Shown here one piece after another: positions 27,601 to 38,908 of a stretch of DNA of 64,000 nucleotides. Below the pieces are notes generated by a model. It was not told the DNA's origin. It was given only the letters and a program-made list of their open reading frames with translations, and did not search any database. How positions within the stretch are numbered: position 1 is the stretch's first letter; each line of letters starts with the position of its first letter. This stretch comes from Streptomyces sp. CB09001 (lineage in GTDB: Bacteria > Actinomycetota > Actinomycetes > Streptomycetales > Streptomycetaceae). The DNA lies in the NCBI RefSeq assembly GCF_003369795.1, contig NZ_CP026730.1, positions 2,232,001 through 2,296,000 on the forward strand. Direction: 5' to 3'. Made by a program: the position numbers and the translations under genes.

Positions 27601-28560
27601 ATGACGACCGACCCCACCCTCGCGGACCTGGCCGACCGCGCCACGGCGTCCCGGGACCGGCCCGCCTACGGACACGACGCGCTGATCACCTGCGACCGCC
27701 TGGTCCGGATCTTCAGCGCGGACGGGGTGGAGGTGCAGGCCCTGCAGGGACTCGACCTCCTGGTCCGGGAGGGCGAGCTGATGGCGCTGGTGGGCGCCTC
27801 GGGCAGCGGCAAGTCCACGCTGATGAACATCCTGGCCGGTCTGGACACCCCGACCGCCGGGTCGGCCCGGGTCGCGGGGCGCGACCTGCTCGCGATGACG
27901 GCGAAGGACCGCCTCGCCTACCGCCGTACGGTGGTCGGCTTCGTCTGGCAGCAGACGTCCCGGAACCTCATGCCCTATCTGACGGCCGCGCAGAACGTGG
28001 CCCTGCCCCTGCAGCTGTCCGGCACCGGCGGGCGCCGGGCGGCGCGCACCGAACGCGCGCTGGAGCTCCTGGACCTGATGGGCATCGCGGACTGCCGCGA
28101 CCGGCGCCCGCAGCAGATGTCCGGCGGGCAGCAGCAGCGGGTCGCCATCGCCGTGGCCCTCGCGGGCAACCCGTCCGTGCTGCTCGCGGACGAGCCGACG
28201 GGCGAGCTGGACTCCCACACCGCGGAACAGATCTTCGCCGCGTTCCGCACGGCCAACGAGCACCTGGGCACCACGGTCGTCATCGTCACCCACGACCAGG
28301 CGGTGGCCGGTGAGGTCCGCCGCACCGTCGCCATCCGCGACGGCCGCACCTCCACGGAGGTCCTGCGCCGCAGCGAGGTGGACGCCGAGACCGGCCACGA
28401 GACGGTGGTGGCCCGCGAGTACGCCATGCTGGACCGCGCCGGCCGGCTCCAGCTGCCCGCCGACTACACCGCGGCCCTCGGCATGCGCGACCGCGTCGCC
28501 CTGGAACTGGAGAGCGACCACATCGCCGTCCGCCCGGACGACAGCGAGCCCCAGCACTGA
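27601..28560 (+). CDS. ABC transporter ATPase partnering the FtsX-type permeases
   Basis: This 319-residue ATPase is of the LolD/MacB class. It has Walker A GASGSGKS (from residue 65), the Q-loop region VWQQTS, the signature MSGGQQQR (from residue 173), Walker B LLADEPTGELDS and the switch His in VTHDQAV. A C-terminal extension of about 70 residues follows the core. ATG 27601 has GGAGGA upstream and is preferred over an earlier in-frame start. It is the energising subunit for the two upstream permeases. Confidence 0.92.
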   Translation: MTTDPTLADLADRATASRDRPAYGHDALITCDRLVRIFSADGVEVQALQGLDLLVREGELMALVGASGSGKSTLMNILAGLDTPTAGSARVAGRDLLAMTAKDRLAYRRTVVGFVWQQTSRNLMPYLTAAQNVALPLQLSGTGGRRAARTERALELLDLMGIADCRDRRPQQMSGGQQQRVAIAVALAGNPSVLLADEPTGELDSHTAEQIFAAFRTANEHLGTTVVIVTHDQAVAGEVRRTVAIRDGRTSTEVLRRSEVDAETGHETVVAREYAMLDRAGRLQLPADYTAALGMRDRVALELESDHIAVRPDDSEPQH

Positions 28561-28580
28561 ACGGCCGGGGCGGCCCGGGC

Positions 28581-28602
28581 GGCCTCAGCGCACGCTGAGG
28601 CC
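28581..28602. terminator. Short bidirectional hairpin between convergent genes
   Basis: GGCCTCAGCG and CGCTGAGGCC form a 10-base inverted repeat with a 2-base centre. It overlaps the last codons of the minus-strand gene and lies 20 bases after the ATPase stop, which fits a shared terminator. Confidence 0.55.
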
Positions 28603-29310
28603 CAGGGCACCGGTCCCCGCCCGCCGCAGCGCGACGGACCCGAAGGGCGTACGCAGCCGCAGCCACGCACCGGAGGACAGCAGCTTCGGCGCGCCCTCGT
28701 CCGAGCCGGAGCCGGAGCCGGACCCCGAGCCGGGACCGGGGCCGGACGCCCCGCGCGGCCGCAGGAACCCGAGCGACTGGGCCGCGTGCACGGCCCGCAC
28801 CGGCAGCCCGGTCTCCCCGACGGTCCGGGACCAGATCTCCCGCCCGACCCGGTCCAGCTCGGCCCGCGTACGGGCCTCGGGGGCCAGCTCGTCCGTGCGC
28901 GTACGGAACTCCGCCACCGCGGCGGCGACCAGCGCGCGCAGGGCGTCCGGGCCGGGCAGCCCCGCCTCGGTCCGCCAGCCCCCGCGCGGGGGCAGCACCC
29001 CGGCCCAGGGCGGCCCGGTCACCGCACCCGGCACACCGGAGGTGGCCGCCGGCTCGTCCACGGACTCGAGCAGTTCACCGGCGGAGACGGTCACGTCGAG
29101 CATGGCGTCGAGCCCGTTCTCGTACGGCTTGGCCAGCCGTACCGCACGGACCGCCAGCACCTCGAAGGAGGGCGGCCGGCCGAAGACGGCCAGGGCCGTG
29201 CCCGTCGCCTGGAGACGTACCGCGGCCGACCGGTCGTAGTGGAGCAGCCGGGAGAGGAAGGCCGCGAGATCCGCGGCCTCCCCCTCGTCGGCGAGGTGGA
29301 GCACCGTCAT
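28585..29310 (-). CDS. Conserved hypothetical protein downstream of ettA
   Basis: This 241-residue protein has no signal peptide or membrane segment. It begins MTVLHLADEGEAADLAAFLSRLL and has a Gly/Ser/Pro-rich segment of GPGSGSGSG type near residue 200. I recognise no catalytic motif. The ATG at 29310 overlaps the end of the thioesterase gene by 4 bases and defines the start; a longer in-frame reading covers that gene. It is the third gene of the ettA operon. Function unknown. Confidence 0.75.
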   Translation of the reverse strand: MTVLHLADEGEAADLAAFLSRLLHYDRSAAVRLQATGTALAVFGRPPSFEVLAVRAVRLAKPYENGLDAMLDVTVSAGELLESVDEPAATSGVPGAVTGPPWAGVLPPRGGWRTEAGLPGPDALRALVAAAVAEFRTRTDELAPEARTRAELDRVGREIWSRTVGETGLPVRAVHAAQSLGFLRPRGASGPGPGSGSGSGSGSDEGAPKLLSSGAWLRLRTPFGSVALRRAGTGALGLSVR

Positions 29311-29714
29311 GCGGCGACGGCCTCCTCGGCGTCCGTGTACTCCTGGAGGAACTCCCGCTCCTCGGCGGTGAGCCGCCGGGGGCGCTGCGCCTCGAAGTCG
29401 AACGGCACGATCACCGTGCAGGCCTGGACGTAGACCACGTCCCCGTCCTTGACCTCGTAGGTGAGGGTGAACGAAGCCGCCCTGATCTCCGTGACCCACA
29501 GCTCGATGTCGACCGGGTGGTGCCGGTGGACGAGCTGCCGCTTGTAGTCGATCTCATGGCGTGCCACCACGGACCCCTGCTTGAAGTCCTTCTCCGGGCG
29601 GAACAGGAAGTCGATACGGGCCTCCTCCAGGTAGCGGAGGAAGACCACGTTGTTGACGTGGCCGTACGCGTCCATGTCCGCCCAGCGCAGTGGGCAGCGG
29701 TAGATGTGCCGCAA
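29307..29714 (-). CDS. Hot-dog fold acyl-CoA thioesterase
   Basis: This 135-residue protein is a 4-hydroxybenzoyl-CoA/YbgC-type thioesterase. The signature RWADMDAYGHVNNVVFLRYLEEAR contains the catalytic Asp and the HVNN motif. It would hydrolyse an acyl-CoA in the cytoplasm; the acyl group is not predictable. A TTG start at 29714 is chosen because it lies 2 bases after the ettA stop and gives the family's N-terminus (RHIYRCPLRW). Translation is probably coupled to ettA. Confidence 0.86.
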   Translation of the reverse strand: MRHIYRCPLRWADMDAYGHVNNVVFLRYLEEARIDFLFRPEKDFKQGSVVARHEIDYKRQLVHRHHPVDIELWVTEIRAASFTLTYEVKDGDVVYVQACTVIVPFDFEAQRPRRLTAEEREFLQEYTDAEEAVAA

Positions 29715-29716
29715 GA

Positions 29717-31381
<1,665 letters not shown>

Positions 31382-31596
31382 GAGAAACCGTCCGGCAGCT
31401 TGATCAGGCAGTGGGCAGATACACCCCATCTTGCCGCACCGCCACCCCTGCGCGGAAACGCGTTCCGGGCGGGGGCTCTGACCTGGCCTTTCCTGGATGC
31501 CGCCGGAGCCTCACCCGTCACTGCCGGTCGGCCCCGCCCGGCCAAGGGACGGCCCGAGGGCGCCGCTCCCCCACCACGCCGGCTTAGCGTGTGGCC

Positions 31597-32112
31597 GTGA
31601 CCAGCACAGCGGAGCGCCCTCTCCTCTTCCTCGACGTGGACGGCCCACTGATCCCGTTCGGGTCGCCGGCCGGCCAGGTGGAAGTCGCTCCCGTCTCCTC
31701 GACGACCGTCGACCAGGGGAACCCGCTGCTGGCCCGGCTCGACCCCGGGATCGGGGCGCGCCTCATGGCTCTGGGCTGCCGGCTCGTGTGGGCGACGACC
31801 TGGATGGAAGAGGCGAACGAAGTCATCGCCCCGCGCATCGGACTGCCGAGGCTGCCGGTGCTGGAGTGGCCGGACGCAGGCGCGGAAGGGTCGCCGCGGG
31901 GTCTGCACTGGAAGACGCGCCCCATGGTCGAGTGGGCCGCCGGCCGGCCCTTCGTCTGGGTCGACGACGAGATCAGCGCGATAGACCGCCTCTGGGTCGA
32001 CGCCAGCCACCCTGGGCCTTCACTGCTGCACCAGGTCGAGCCGGCCCAGGGCCTCACGGACGGCGACTTCTCCACGTTCGCCGGATGGCTCGATGCCGTC
32101 GCGCCCGGGTGA
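31597..32112 (+). CDS. HAD-like hydrolase-domain protein
   Basis: This 171-residue protein has a degenerate haloacid dehalogenase signature. FLDVDGPL supplies the nucleophile DxD, ATTW the second motif and WVDDE the acidic motif. Members of this small Streptomyces family are presumed phosphatases of unknown substrate. GTG 31597 is preferred; GTG 31591 is two codons earlier. It stands alone, divergent from ettA. Confidence 0.75.
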   Translation: MTSTAERPLLFLDVDGPLIPFGSPAGQVEVAPVSSTTVDQGNPLLARLDPGIGARLMALGCRLVWATTWMEEANEVIAPRIGLPRLPVLEWPDAGAEGSPRGLHWKTRPMVEWAAGRPFVWVDDEISAIDRLWVDASHPGPSLLHQVEPAQGLTDGDFSTFAGWLDAVAPG

Positions 32113-32294
32113 GCACCGCCTCAAGAGTGCGATCGGCACCCGCCCCGGGCGCCAGCGCATCCAGATCGCGAACTCGTGTGTCATCCCAACGCGCACGTCA
32201 CCTTGGAACGGCAGCGCGATGTGGTCGACGCCGCACTGCTCTTGGAGGAATCGGAGCGGGCCGGGTCAACCGCCCGCCGCGGCCCGTGCTCGCG

Positions 32295-33716
32295 TCACTG
32301 CTCGTTCTTCCTGCGGACGAAGAGGAGGACCGCGCCGCCGAGGACCACGAGGCCGATGGCCGCGCCGCCGATCAGGGGGGTCGCGTCGGAGCTGCCGGTT
32401 TCGGCGAGGTTGGGGTTGGGGGAGGGCGTGACGACCGTGGCGGGGGCCGGTTCGCTGAGGGTGCGGGTGGTGTCGGACAGGGTGGCGCTCTGGGTACGGC
32501 AGTCGAGGACGCCGGTGAAGCGCTGTTCGAAGCCGGCCGGGCCGCGGATCGTGAAGTCGTAGGCGCGGTCCTCGGGCAGCGGTACCGGTACCGTCCGGGT
32601 CTCGCCCGGCGCGATGGTGTACTCGGTGTCCAGCAGTTCGAAGGTGAAGGGCTCGTCGCCCTTGTTCAGCGCGGTGACGTCCAGGGTGCCCTCGGCGCAG
32701 TTCTTCTCGGCGGACAGGGCGGGTATCGCACCCTCGGCGGCCCAGGTGGCGGTCGCCGCCGCCGCGACCGTCGACTCGCTGGACCCGGCCAGGATCTGCG
32801 TCTGGCTGCGGCTTTCGGAGGCGAATGCGCGGCCGACCGGCACCGTCGTCGAGGCCTGGACGGACAGCTGGGCGGTACCGGCCGCCGCGTCCTCGGGCAC
32901 GTCGAAGAAGATCTGGGCACCGTCGGTGACCTTGGTGACGGGCTCGCCCTTCTTGTCGACGATCCGTACCGCGTCCTTGCTCGCGGCGTCCACCGGCGGG
33001 GTCACCGTCGCGCCGCCCGCGTTGGTGTGGACCGTCACCGGGCCGAGCCGCTCCCCGGGGCGGCCCGAGACGGCCGGCGGGTCCAGGGCGAGGGACGCCG
33101 TCGGCTCGGCGAGGTCGCGGGCGTTCTCCTCCAGGTAGTCGGCGAGCCGCTCGGCCTGCGGATCGACGGCCTCGACGTCCGTGTCGTCCGAGTAGCGCCA
33201 GATGGCTACCTGGGTGCCGGCCGCCGCGTCCTCTTCGGTGAGCCCACCGCGCATGCCCGCCTTCTTCGCGAGCGCGGCGAGGTCGTTGACCTGCGGGTAG
33301 CTGTTCTGCAGGATCCAGCGGACGCGGCCGGCGTCCTTGTTGGTCCCCAGCGACGTCCCGCTCCAGGGAGTCTCCTGGTACTTGGCGTCCTTCTGCGTCG
33401 GGTTCTGGATGTCGACGCAGTACGTCTGCAGCATGCCGCCGCCCTCGACGGACATCTCGAACAGGCCGGCCGGCACCTGCTGGTCGCCGTCCTCACCGTG
33501 GATCACCGCGGTGCCGTGCGTCTTGAGGCCGCCTATGGTGGCCGTCGCCCCGCCCTGGGGCCGCGCCGCCCCGTCCTGGGCGGCGGCGGGAGCCGCACCG
33601 GTCACCACACCGGCGACCGCGAGCGCCGACGCCAGCGCCCCGGCGGCGAGACGGGCCGCCCCTCGACCGGGCAGAGACGGCGCAGCGTGCGAAGAAAACA
33701 CCAAATTCCCCTTCAA
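32295..33716 (-). CDS. Thioester-domain (TQxA) surface protein with LAETG sorting signal
   Basis: This 473-residue cell-wall protein has a signal peptide of about 47 residues ending in APAAA. The thioester domain contains YCVDIQNP (Cys) and GTQVAIWRYSD (Gln), the residues that form an internal Cys-Gln thioester for covalent adhesion. Two beta-rich stalk regions follow. The C-terminus has LAETG, a hydrophobic helix and RRKNEQ. LAxTG is the motif used by class E sortases, so the protein should be anchored to peptidoglycan. In S. coelicolor such sortase substrates include the long chaplins. It is a single gene. Confidence 0.9.
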   Translation of the reverse strand: MKGNLVFSSHAAPSLPGRGAARLAAGALASALAVAGVVTGAAPAAAQDGAARPQGGATATIGGLKTHGTAVIHGEDGDQQVPAGLFEMSVEGGGMLQTYCVDIQNPTQKDAKYQETPWSGTSLGTNKDAGRVRWILQNSYPQVNDLAALAKKAGMRGGLTEEDAAAGTQVAIWRYSDDTDVEAVDPQAERLADYLEENARDLAEPTASLALDPPAVSGRPGERLGPVTVHTNAGGATVTPPVDAASKDAVRIVDKKGEPVTKVTDGAQIFFDVPEDAAAGTAQLSVQASTTVPVGRAFASESRSQTQILAGSSESTVAAAATATWAAEGAIPALSAEKNCAEGTLDVTALNKGDEPFTFELLDTEYTIAPGETRTVPVPLPEDRAYDFTIRGPAGFEQRFTGVLDCRTQSATLSDTTRTLSEPAPATVVTPSPNPNLAETGSSDATPLIGGAAIGLVVLGGAVLLFVRRKNEQ

Positions 33717-33918
33717 GCAGGACCCGTTGGCGTGGGGGGAACGGTCCCACCAGCAGAATCAGCAGCCACACAAGGCTCGTTCGGCATCCTAAGGACGTGA
33801 GGGACCGGGCTTGCCGGTGATCGTCGTCCGCGTGGTGATCCGACTCGGAATCGTTATCGCAGAGGGCGTTTTCGAACAGGGATTGTCGACAAATCCATCC
33901 CGTCCGGGGTCCTCTGCC

Positions 33919-34389
33919 TCATCCCACCGGGACGGGGTCCGGCCGCTGTTCGGGGACCGCTTCTCCCTGCGTGCCCGCTGCCGGGACCTCCCAGTTGGGC
34001 TCCGGCTGGGGCGGGGAGGTCGACACCTCCGTCCTGCCGGTGCGCCGGAACGCCGCCGTGCCGCGGGCGAGATCGTGTCCGATCGCCACCGCGTCGATGT
34101 CCGCCGAGGTCCGGCTCTGCCCCTCGCGCACATCGGTGCGCACCTTCAGCCTGCCCTGCACGACGACGGGGTCGCCCACCGCCAGTGACCCGGAGGCGTT
34201 GGTGGCGAGCTGCCGGTTGGCCCACACCGTGAAGAAGTTGGTGTGCCCGTCCGTCCAGGCGCTCTTCTCGCGGTCCCAGTAGCGTGCGGTGACCGCGAGC
34301 CGGAAGCGCACCGACGGTCCGTTCGCCAGGTCGCGGAAGACCGGCGTGGTGGCCACGTTCCCCACGGCACAGATCATCGTCTCGTTCAT
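33919..34389 (-). CDS. ssb: Single-stranded DNA-binding protein paralogue
   Basis: This 156-residue protein has an N-terminal OB fold (MNETMICAVGNVATTPVFRD, then VRFRLAVTARYWD and WANRQLATNA) and a flexible Pro-rich tail. The tail ends in PDPVPVG instead of the acidic DDDIPF tip. That suggests a secondary SSB, which in Streptomyces acts in chromosome segregation during sporulation, rather than the main replication SSB. The ATG has GGGAGGA upstream; longer in-frame readings are not needed. Confidence 0.88.
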   Translation of the reverse strand: MNETMICAVGNVATTPVFRDLANGPSVRFRLAVTARYWDREKSAWTDGHTNFFTVWANRQLATNASGSLAVGDPVVVQGRLKVRTDVREGQSRTSADIDAVAIGHDLARGTAAFRRTGRTEVSTSPPQPEPNWEVPAAGTQGEAVPEQRPDPVPVG

Positions 34390-34593
34390 CGCGAGTCCTC
34401 CCTCCCGCACGGGCCTGTCCCGTACGGCGGCCGGGGCGACCGCGTCCGTCGCGATCGCCGTGGAGGCCAGATTGCCCGCGTCCGGGCCGGTCCGCCGGGG
34501 GCTGTGGACCCGCCCGGTGCCTGTGGAGAACTCCGCCACCCGCACGGGTGGTGGCCGTGAGCGCCCATGGATGGCGGCCGTGGACGCGCGCCG

Positions 34594-36768
34594 TTACCTC
34601 GTCGCCGCGCCCGGCCCCAGGCCCGCCCCCGTGACCCGCGCGTACTGTTCCCGCACTTCGCGGTACCGCAGCAGTTCCGCCGCCAGCGGATCCAGCACCC
34701 GGGCCCGGCCGCATCCCGCGGCCGCTTCCCGCAACAGGCGTTCCGCCTCGTGGCCGTAGCGCCGGGCGGGTCCGCGGGCCGCCAGGCGGCAGCTCCACTC
34801 GATGAGGGGGCCGCCGACGATGCCGGCCACCATCAGCAGCACGGGCACCCCCAGGTTCGGCGGCACGACGCCGATGATCTGGCCCAGCAGCCACAGACCG
34901 CCCACCACCTGGAGCAGCGTCATGGTCGCCTGGGCGAGGACCGCCACCGGCCACCATCCGGGCCGCGGCGGACGACCCGGCGGCAGCCCCGCCCGCACCG
35001 CCAGCTCGTCGAGCGCCTCGGGCAGCCCCTGGGCGCCGCGGACGGCCGCCTCGCGCATCGCCAGCGCCCACGGCGCCGGCAGTCCGGCCGACGCCCGGTC
35101 CGAGACCGTACGCACCGCCTGCTCGACGCGCTGACGGGCCGTGGCCTCCTCGTCCGCCTGGGCGCGCGGCGACAGCCGTCCCGTCACGGGATCCCGCCGG
35201 TCGTGGTACCAGCGCCACAGCCGCAACCAGGGTGTCCCGCACGCGCGGTTGGCGTTGCGCAGCCAGGCACGTTCGGCCGCGTCGCCCGCCGCGGTGGCGC
35301 CCACCGCGTCCGCGAGCCGGTCGGCGAACTCCTCCCGAGCCTCCTCGCTGAGCCCGGTGCGCCGCCCCGTGACGTAGACGGGGCGCAGGTGCCGGGCGGC
35401 GGCGTCCACGTCGGCCGCGATGCGGCGGGCCGGGGCCTGCCGCTCGGTGACGAACTGGCCGAGTGTCTCGCGCAGTTCGCCGACGCCCTCCCCGGTGAGC
35501 GCGGACAGGGCGAGCACGGTCGCGCCGGGTTCGTCGTACTCGCCCAGCGCGATGCCGTCCTCGTCGAGCAGGCGCCGCAGATCGTCGAGGACCTGCTCGG
35601 CGGCCTCCCCGGGCAGCCGGTCGACCTGGTTGAGGACGACGAGGGTGACCTCCGCGTGGCCCGCCATCGGCCGCAGGTAGCGCTCGTGGAGTACGGCGTC
35701 GGCGTACTTCTCCGGGTCGACGACCCAGATGACGGCGTCGACCAGCGCCAGGATGCGGTCCACCTGTTCGCGGTGCTGCACGGCGGCGGAGTCGTGGTCG
35801 GGCAGGTCGATCAGGACCAGTCCGCGCAGCGGTGACTCGGAGTCCGGGTGCAGGAGCGGACGGCGGCGCAGCCGGCCGGGAATGCCGAGCCGGTCGAGGA
35901 GGCTGGCGGCGCCGTCGCTCCAACTGCACGCGATGGGCGTTGCGGTGGTCGGCCGGCGGACGCCGGTCTCGGAGATCGTCACCCCGGCGAGGGTGTTGAA
36001 CAACTGCGACTTGCCGCTGCCGGTCGCGCCGGCGATGGCGACGACGGTGTGCTGTCCGGAGAGCCTGCGCCGCGCGGCGGCCTCGTCCAGGACCCGGCCC
36101 GCCTCGGCCAGGGTCCCGCTGTCGAGCCGGGTCCGGGAGAGGCCCACCAGTTCGCGCAGCGCGTCCAGGCGTGACCTGAGGTTCCCGTCGTAGGCGAGCG
36201 GCATCAGGGCGGCCGAGGAGGCGGCGGGCCTGCTTGGCAGGACGGCGTACTGTTCGGCGCCGGCGTTCTCGTCCACCCGCCGTGCGATCAGCCCGTCGCC
36301 CCAGGCTTCCTCCCCGTCGCCGTCCCCGGCATCCTCGGTGCCGCGCCCACGGTCGGCGCGCTCCCGCTCGGCGCGTTCACGGGAGATCGCCTTCTCGGCG
36401 AGGCCCTCCTGGCTCCGACCTCCCCGGCTGTCACGGTTGTCTCGGCTGTCACGGCTGCCCCGGCCGTCCTGACCATCCCTGCTGTCCGGGTCATCCCGCC
36501 CCTCCCGGCAGCCCCGGTCATCTCGATGGTCGCGCTGGTCGCGCTGGTCGCGACTGCCCTGCGAGCCCCGTTCCTCCCGGTCGCCCTGCGCCTTCCGGTC
36601 GTCCCGGCGGCCCCGGTCACCCCCGCGGTCCCGGCCGTGGTCGCTCGGGTCGCCCCGGCGGTCCCGCTCGCCCCGGTCGTCCGGGGTGTCCGAATCGCCG
36701 GTACGGTCCGCCCGCGCCGCCTCCTTCGTCGTGTGCTCGGTGGGGTCCTGGTCAGTGACGGCGGTCAC
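34594..36768 (-). CDS. YfjP/dynamin-type GTPase with Arg/Asp-repeat N-terminus
   Basis: This 724-residue protein has a GTPase domain with G1 GATGSGKS (about residue 242), a G3 region LIDLPDHDS and G4 NQVDRLPG. Two hydrophobic segments near residues 610-660 suggest membrane insertion. Residues 20-150 are an extraordinary run of Arg/Asp/Gly-rich units (RDSRD, RDQRDQRD and similar), highly charged and probably disordered. It starts 3 bases after the other GTPase gene, so the two are co-translated. Adjacent GTPase pairs resemble heteromeric bacterial dynamin-like proteins, which act at the division septum in Streptomyces. The exact role is inferred. Confidence 0.82.
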   Translation of the reverse strand: MTAVTDQDPTEHTTKEAARADRTGDSDTPDDRGERDRRGDPSDHGRDRGGDRGRRDDRKAQGDREERGSQGSRDQRDQRDHRDDRGCREGRDDPDSRDGQDGRGSRDSRDNRDSRGGRSQEGLAEKAISRERAERERADRGRGTEDAGDGDGEEAWGDGLIARRVDENAGAEQYAVLPSRPAASSAALMPLAYDGNLRSRLDALRELVGLSRTRLDSGTLAEAGRVLDEAAARRRLSGQHTVVAIAGATGSGKSQLFNTLAGVTISETGVRRPTTATPIACSWSDGAASLLDRLGIPGRLRRRPLLHPDSESPLRGLVLIDLPDHDSAAVQHREQVDRILALVDAVIWVVDPEKYADAVLHERYLRPMAGHAEVTLVVLNQVDRLPGEAAEQVLDDLRRLLDEDGIALGEYDEPGATVLALSALTGEGVGELRETLGQFVTERQAPARRIAADVDAAARHLRPVYVTGRRTGLSEEAREEFADRLADAVGATAAGDAAERAWLRNANRACGTPWLRLWRWYHDRRDPVTGRLSPRAQADEEATARQRVEQAVRTVSDRASAGLPAPWALAMREAAVRGAQGLPEALDELAVRAGLPPGRPPRPGWWPVAVLAQATMTLLQVVGGLWLLGQIIGVVPPNLGVPVLLMVAGIVGGPLIEWSCRLAARGPARRYGHEAERLLREAAAGCGRARVLDPLAAELLRYREVREQYARVTGAGLGPGAATR

Positions 36769-36771
36769 CGG

Positions 36772-38379
36772 TCACCTCTCCTTCTGCAGTACGGACAGCG
36801 CGGCGATGAGCTCTGCCTGCGGCTCGGGGTGCACGTCGAGACCGTCGAGCGGCGCCAGCCTGCGCTCGCGTTCGGCCTGCATGACCCGGTCGACGTGTTC
36901 CTCGAGCAGCCGCCCGCCCCGGTCGCGCAGCCGCAACGCGCCGTGGGCGCCGATCCGCTCGGCGAGCCGTTCCCCGGCGACGCGTGCGCGCCGCCCGCCC
37001 AGCAGCACGGTGGCGACCAGGCCGGCCACCACCCCGGGGTCCGGGGCCAGGTTCCGGTCCAGCTCGCGCACCTCGTCCTCGGCATACTCCTCCAGTTCGC
37101 GCCGCCAGCGCCGTACGGCCACCCCGATGCGCTGCTCGGCGCTCTCCGGCGCGGGGACGTGGTCCGCGAGTGCCGGGGCGCCCGCTGCCGGTTCATGCCG
37201 CCAGGCCTCGTCGACGCTTTCGTCGGCGGCCGTCACGGCGCACAGCAGCAGCGCGCTCAGGCTCTCCACCAGCGAGTCGAGGAGCTCTTCCGGGGAGCAG
37301 TCGAGGGGGAAGGCACGCCAGCGCTTCAGCGCGTCCCCGGCGAGCACGGCGCCCGCCTGCAAACGGCCCCGCACGCGCGCGTGCTCACCGTCGTAGGCGC
37401 CGTCGACGGCGGCGGTGAGCCGCAGCGCGGCGGCGTACTGCGCGGCGGTGGCACCGGCCAGCTCGGGCATCCGGGACTTGAGCGAGTCCAGGATGCCGTG
37501 CGCCGTGCGGGCCATGGCGTGGTGCCGGGCCTCGAGTTCCTGCGCCCGGTGGACGAGCCAGGAGCGCAGCGGTGCCACGGCGCTGGCCGGCAGCAGTCCG
37601 CCGCCCCAGGCCGACTCGGGCAGTTCGGGGACCGTGAAACGGGGGACGTCGCCGAGCCCGGCCTTGGTGAGCAGGGCTCCGTACTGCCGCGACACCTCGG
37701 ACACCACCTGGTGGGGCACCCGGTCGAGCACGGTGACCAGGGTGGCGTCGTACTCCTTGGCGGTACGCAGCAGGTGCCAGGGCACCGCGTCGGCGTACCG
37801 CGCGGCCGTGGTGACCATCACCCAGATGTCGGCGGCGCAGATCAGTTCGGCGGCCAGGACGCGGTTGTCGGCGACGAGGGAGTCGACGTCGGGCGCGTCC
37901 AGGAGGGCGATGCCGGGCGGCAGGGTGTCGGCGGTCTCGACCCGCAGCACGCGCGCGGGGTTCTCGCCGGGCAGCAGCAGGTCGTCGTCGGGGTCCCGGT
38001 GGGGCACCCACACGCGCGTGAGGTCGGGCAGCACCCGCATGCCGCTGAACCAGTGGTGGTCCTCCGGGTGGCAGACCAGGACCGGCGTGCGGGTCGTGGG
38101 CCGCAGCACACCCGCCTCGCTGACCCGGCGTCCCACCAGGGAGTTCACCAAAGTCGACTTCCCGGCACCGGTGGATCCGCCCACCACGGCCAGCAACGGC
38201 GCTTCGGGCTCCTTCAGGCGGGGCACCAAGTAGTCGTCGAGCTGTGCGAGCAGTTCGTCGCGGTTGGCACGCGCGCGTGGGGCCCCCGCGAGGGGCAGCG
38301 GGAAGCGTGCGGCCGCGACACGGTCGCGCAGGGCGGAGAGTGCGTCGAGCAGCTGAGGCCGTACGTCCAAGGTCACCAC
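36772..38379 (-). CDS. Dynamin-family GTPase, partner of the downstream GTPase
   Basis: This 535-residue GTPase has G1 [11 protein letters not shown]2-region RPTTRTPV, G3 LLDAPDVDS and a probable G4 in TVLDRVP. The C-terminal half is helical and Ala/Arg/Glu-rich with a hydrophobic patch ([13 protein letters not shown]) that could touch membrane. GTG 38379 gives the start [14 protein letters not shown] 38418 and longer readings are possible but lack a ribosome site. It is the first gene of a two-gene operon. Confidence 0.82.
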   Translation of the reverse strand: MVTLDVRPQLLDALSALRDRVAAARFPLPLAGAPRARANRDELLAQLDDYLVPRLKEPEAPLLAVVGGSTGAGKSTLVNSLVGRRVSEAGVLRPTTRTPVLVCHPEDHHWFSGMRVLPDLTRVWVPHRDPDDDLLLPGENPARVLRVETADTLPPGIALLDAPDVDSLVADNRVLAAELICAADIWVMVTTAARYADAVPWHLLRTAKEYDATLVTVLDRVPHQVVSEVSRQYGALLTKAGLGDVPRFTVPELPESAWGGGLLPASAVAPLRSWLVHRAQELEARHHAMARTAHGILDSLKSRMPELAGATAAQYAAALRLTAAVDGAYDGEHARVRGRLQAGAVLAGDALKRWRAFPLDCSPEELLDSLVESLSALLLCAVTAADESVDEAWRHEPAAGAPALADHVPAPESAEQRIGVAVRRWRRELEEYAEDEVRELDRNLAPDPGVVAGLVATVLLGGRRARVAGERLAERIGAHGALRLRDRGGRLLEEHVDRVMQAERERRLAPLDGLDVHPEPQAELIAALSVLQKER

Positions 38380-38709
38380 ATGTGAAGAATGCCCAATTTT
38401 GAGGGAATTCTGAAGCATATGAGCATGATGAGCATGTCCGCGCGCCGACCGGACACTCCGGACGGAAGGGACTACTGGGACGCCAGGACAGTCCAGGCAT
38501 AACGAGTGGACAACACCCGATGCGCGAGACGCCAAAAGCGATGCAGGATTCGTAACTGCCTGCGATTATCGGGATCGCTTCACCGAACCTCCACATCGAG
38601 CCACGGAGGGGAAGCGTCCGGGACATGGAGCCGGGAGCCCTATCCTTGTCCCCGGCGAGGTCACGGACCGGCCCACCCCGGGCACGCACGACCGAGGCCA
38701 CCACACCAG
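38380..38709. other. Intergenic region between GTPase operon and tRNA-Arg
   Basis: These 330 bases must hold the leftward promoter of the GTPase operon and the rightward promoter of the tRNA gene. I cannot single out convincing -35/-10 pairs. I see no additional gene, repeat or RNA structure in it. Confidence 0.5.
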
Positions 38710-38782
38710 GCCCCCGTAGCTCAGTGGATAGAGCAGGCGCCTTCTAAGCGCTTGGCCGCAGGTTCGAGTCCTGCCGGGGGCG
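38710..38782 (+). tRNA. tRNA-Arg (anticodon TCT)
   Basis: A 73-base cloverleaf can be drawn. The acceptor stem GCCCCCG pairs with CGGGGGC, and the D arm is GCTC/GAGC. The anticodon stem GGCGC/GCGCT has loop CTTCTAA and anticodon TCT, reading AGA. The T arm is GCAGG-TTCGAGT-CCTGC, and the discriminator is G. CCA is not encoded. Its 3' half is the attachment site of the element that follows. Confidence 0.95.
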
Positions 38783-38784
38783 CC
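38741..38784 (+). repeat. attL, 44-bp core in the tRNA-Arg gene
   Basis: The core starts in the anticodon loop (CTTCTAAGCG) and runs two bases past the tRNA end (GGGGGCGCC). It is identical to 51611-51654. The tRNA copy here is complete, so tRNA function is preserved. Confidence 0.95.
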
Positions 38785-38908
38785 CAGTATGTCTGAGCTG
38801 CACAAACGCTGATCCATACCGCTGTGACACTCATGTCCAGCGGAGCTAGGCAAGAAGACTCAGGAGATTGATCTTGCTTAGCTCCCTCCCGCAGGAGGGT
38901 CACACAGC

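Noticed and set aside
31497..33800. A 767-codon plus-strand frame opposite the thioester surface protein
   Set aside because: It is Arg/Gly-rich with no domains, and the minus strand there has signal peptide, thioester motifs and LAETG.
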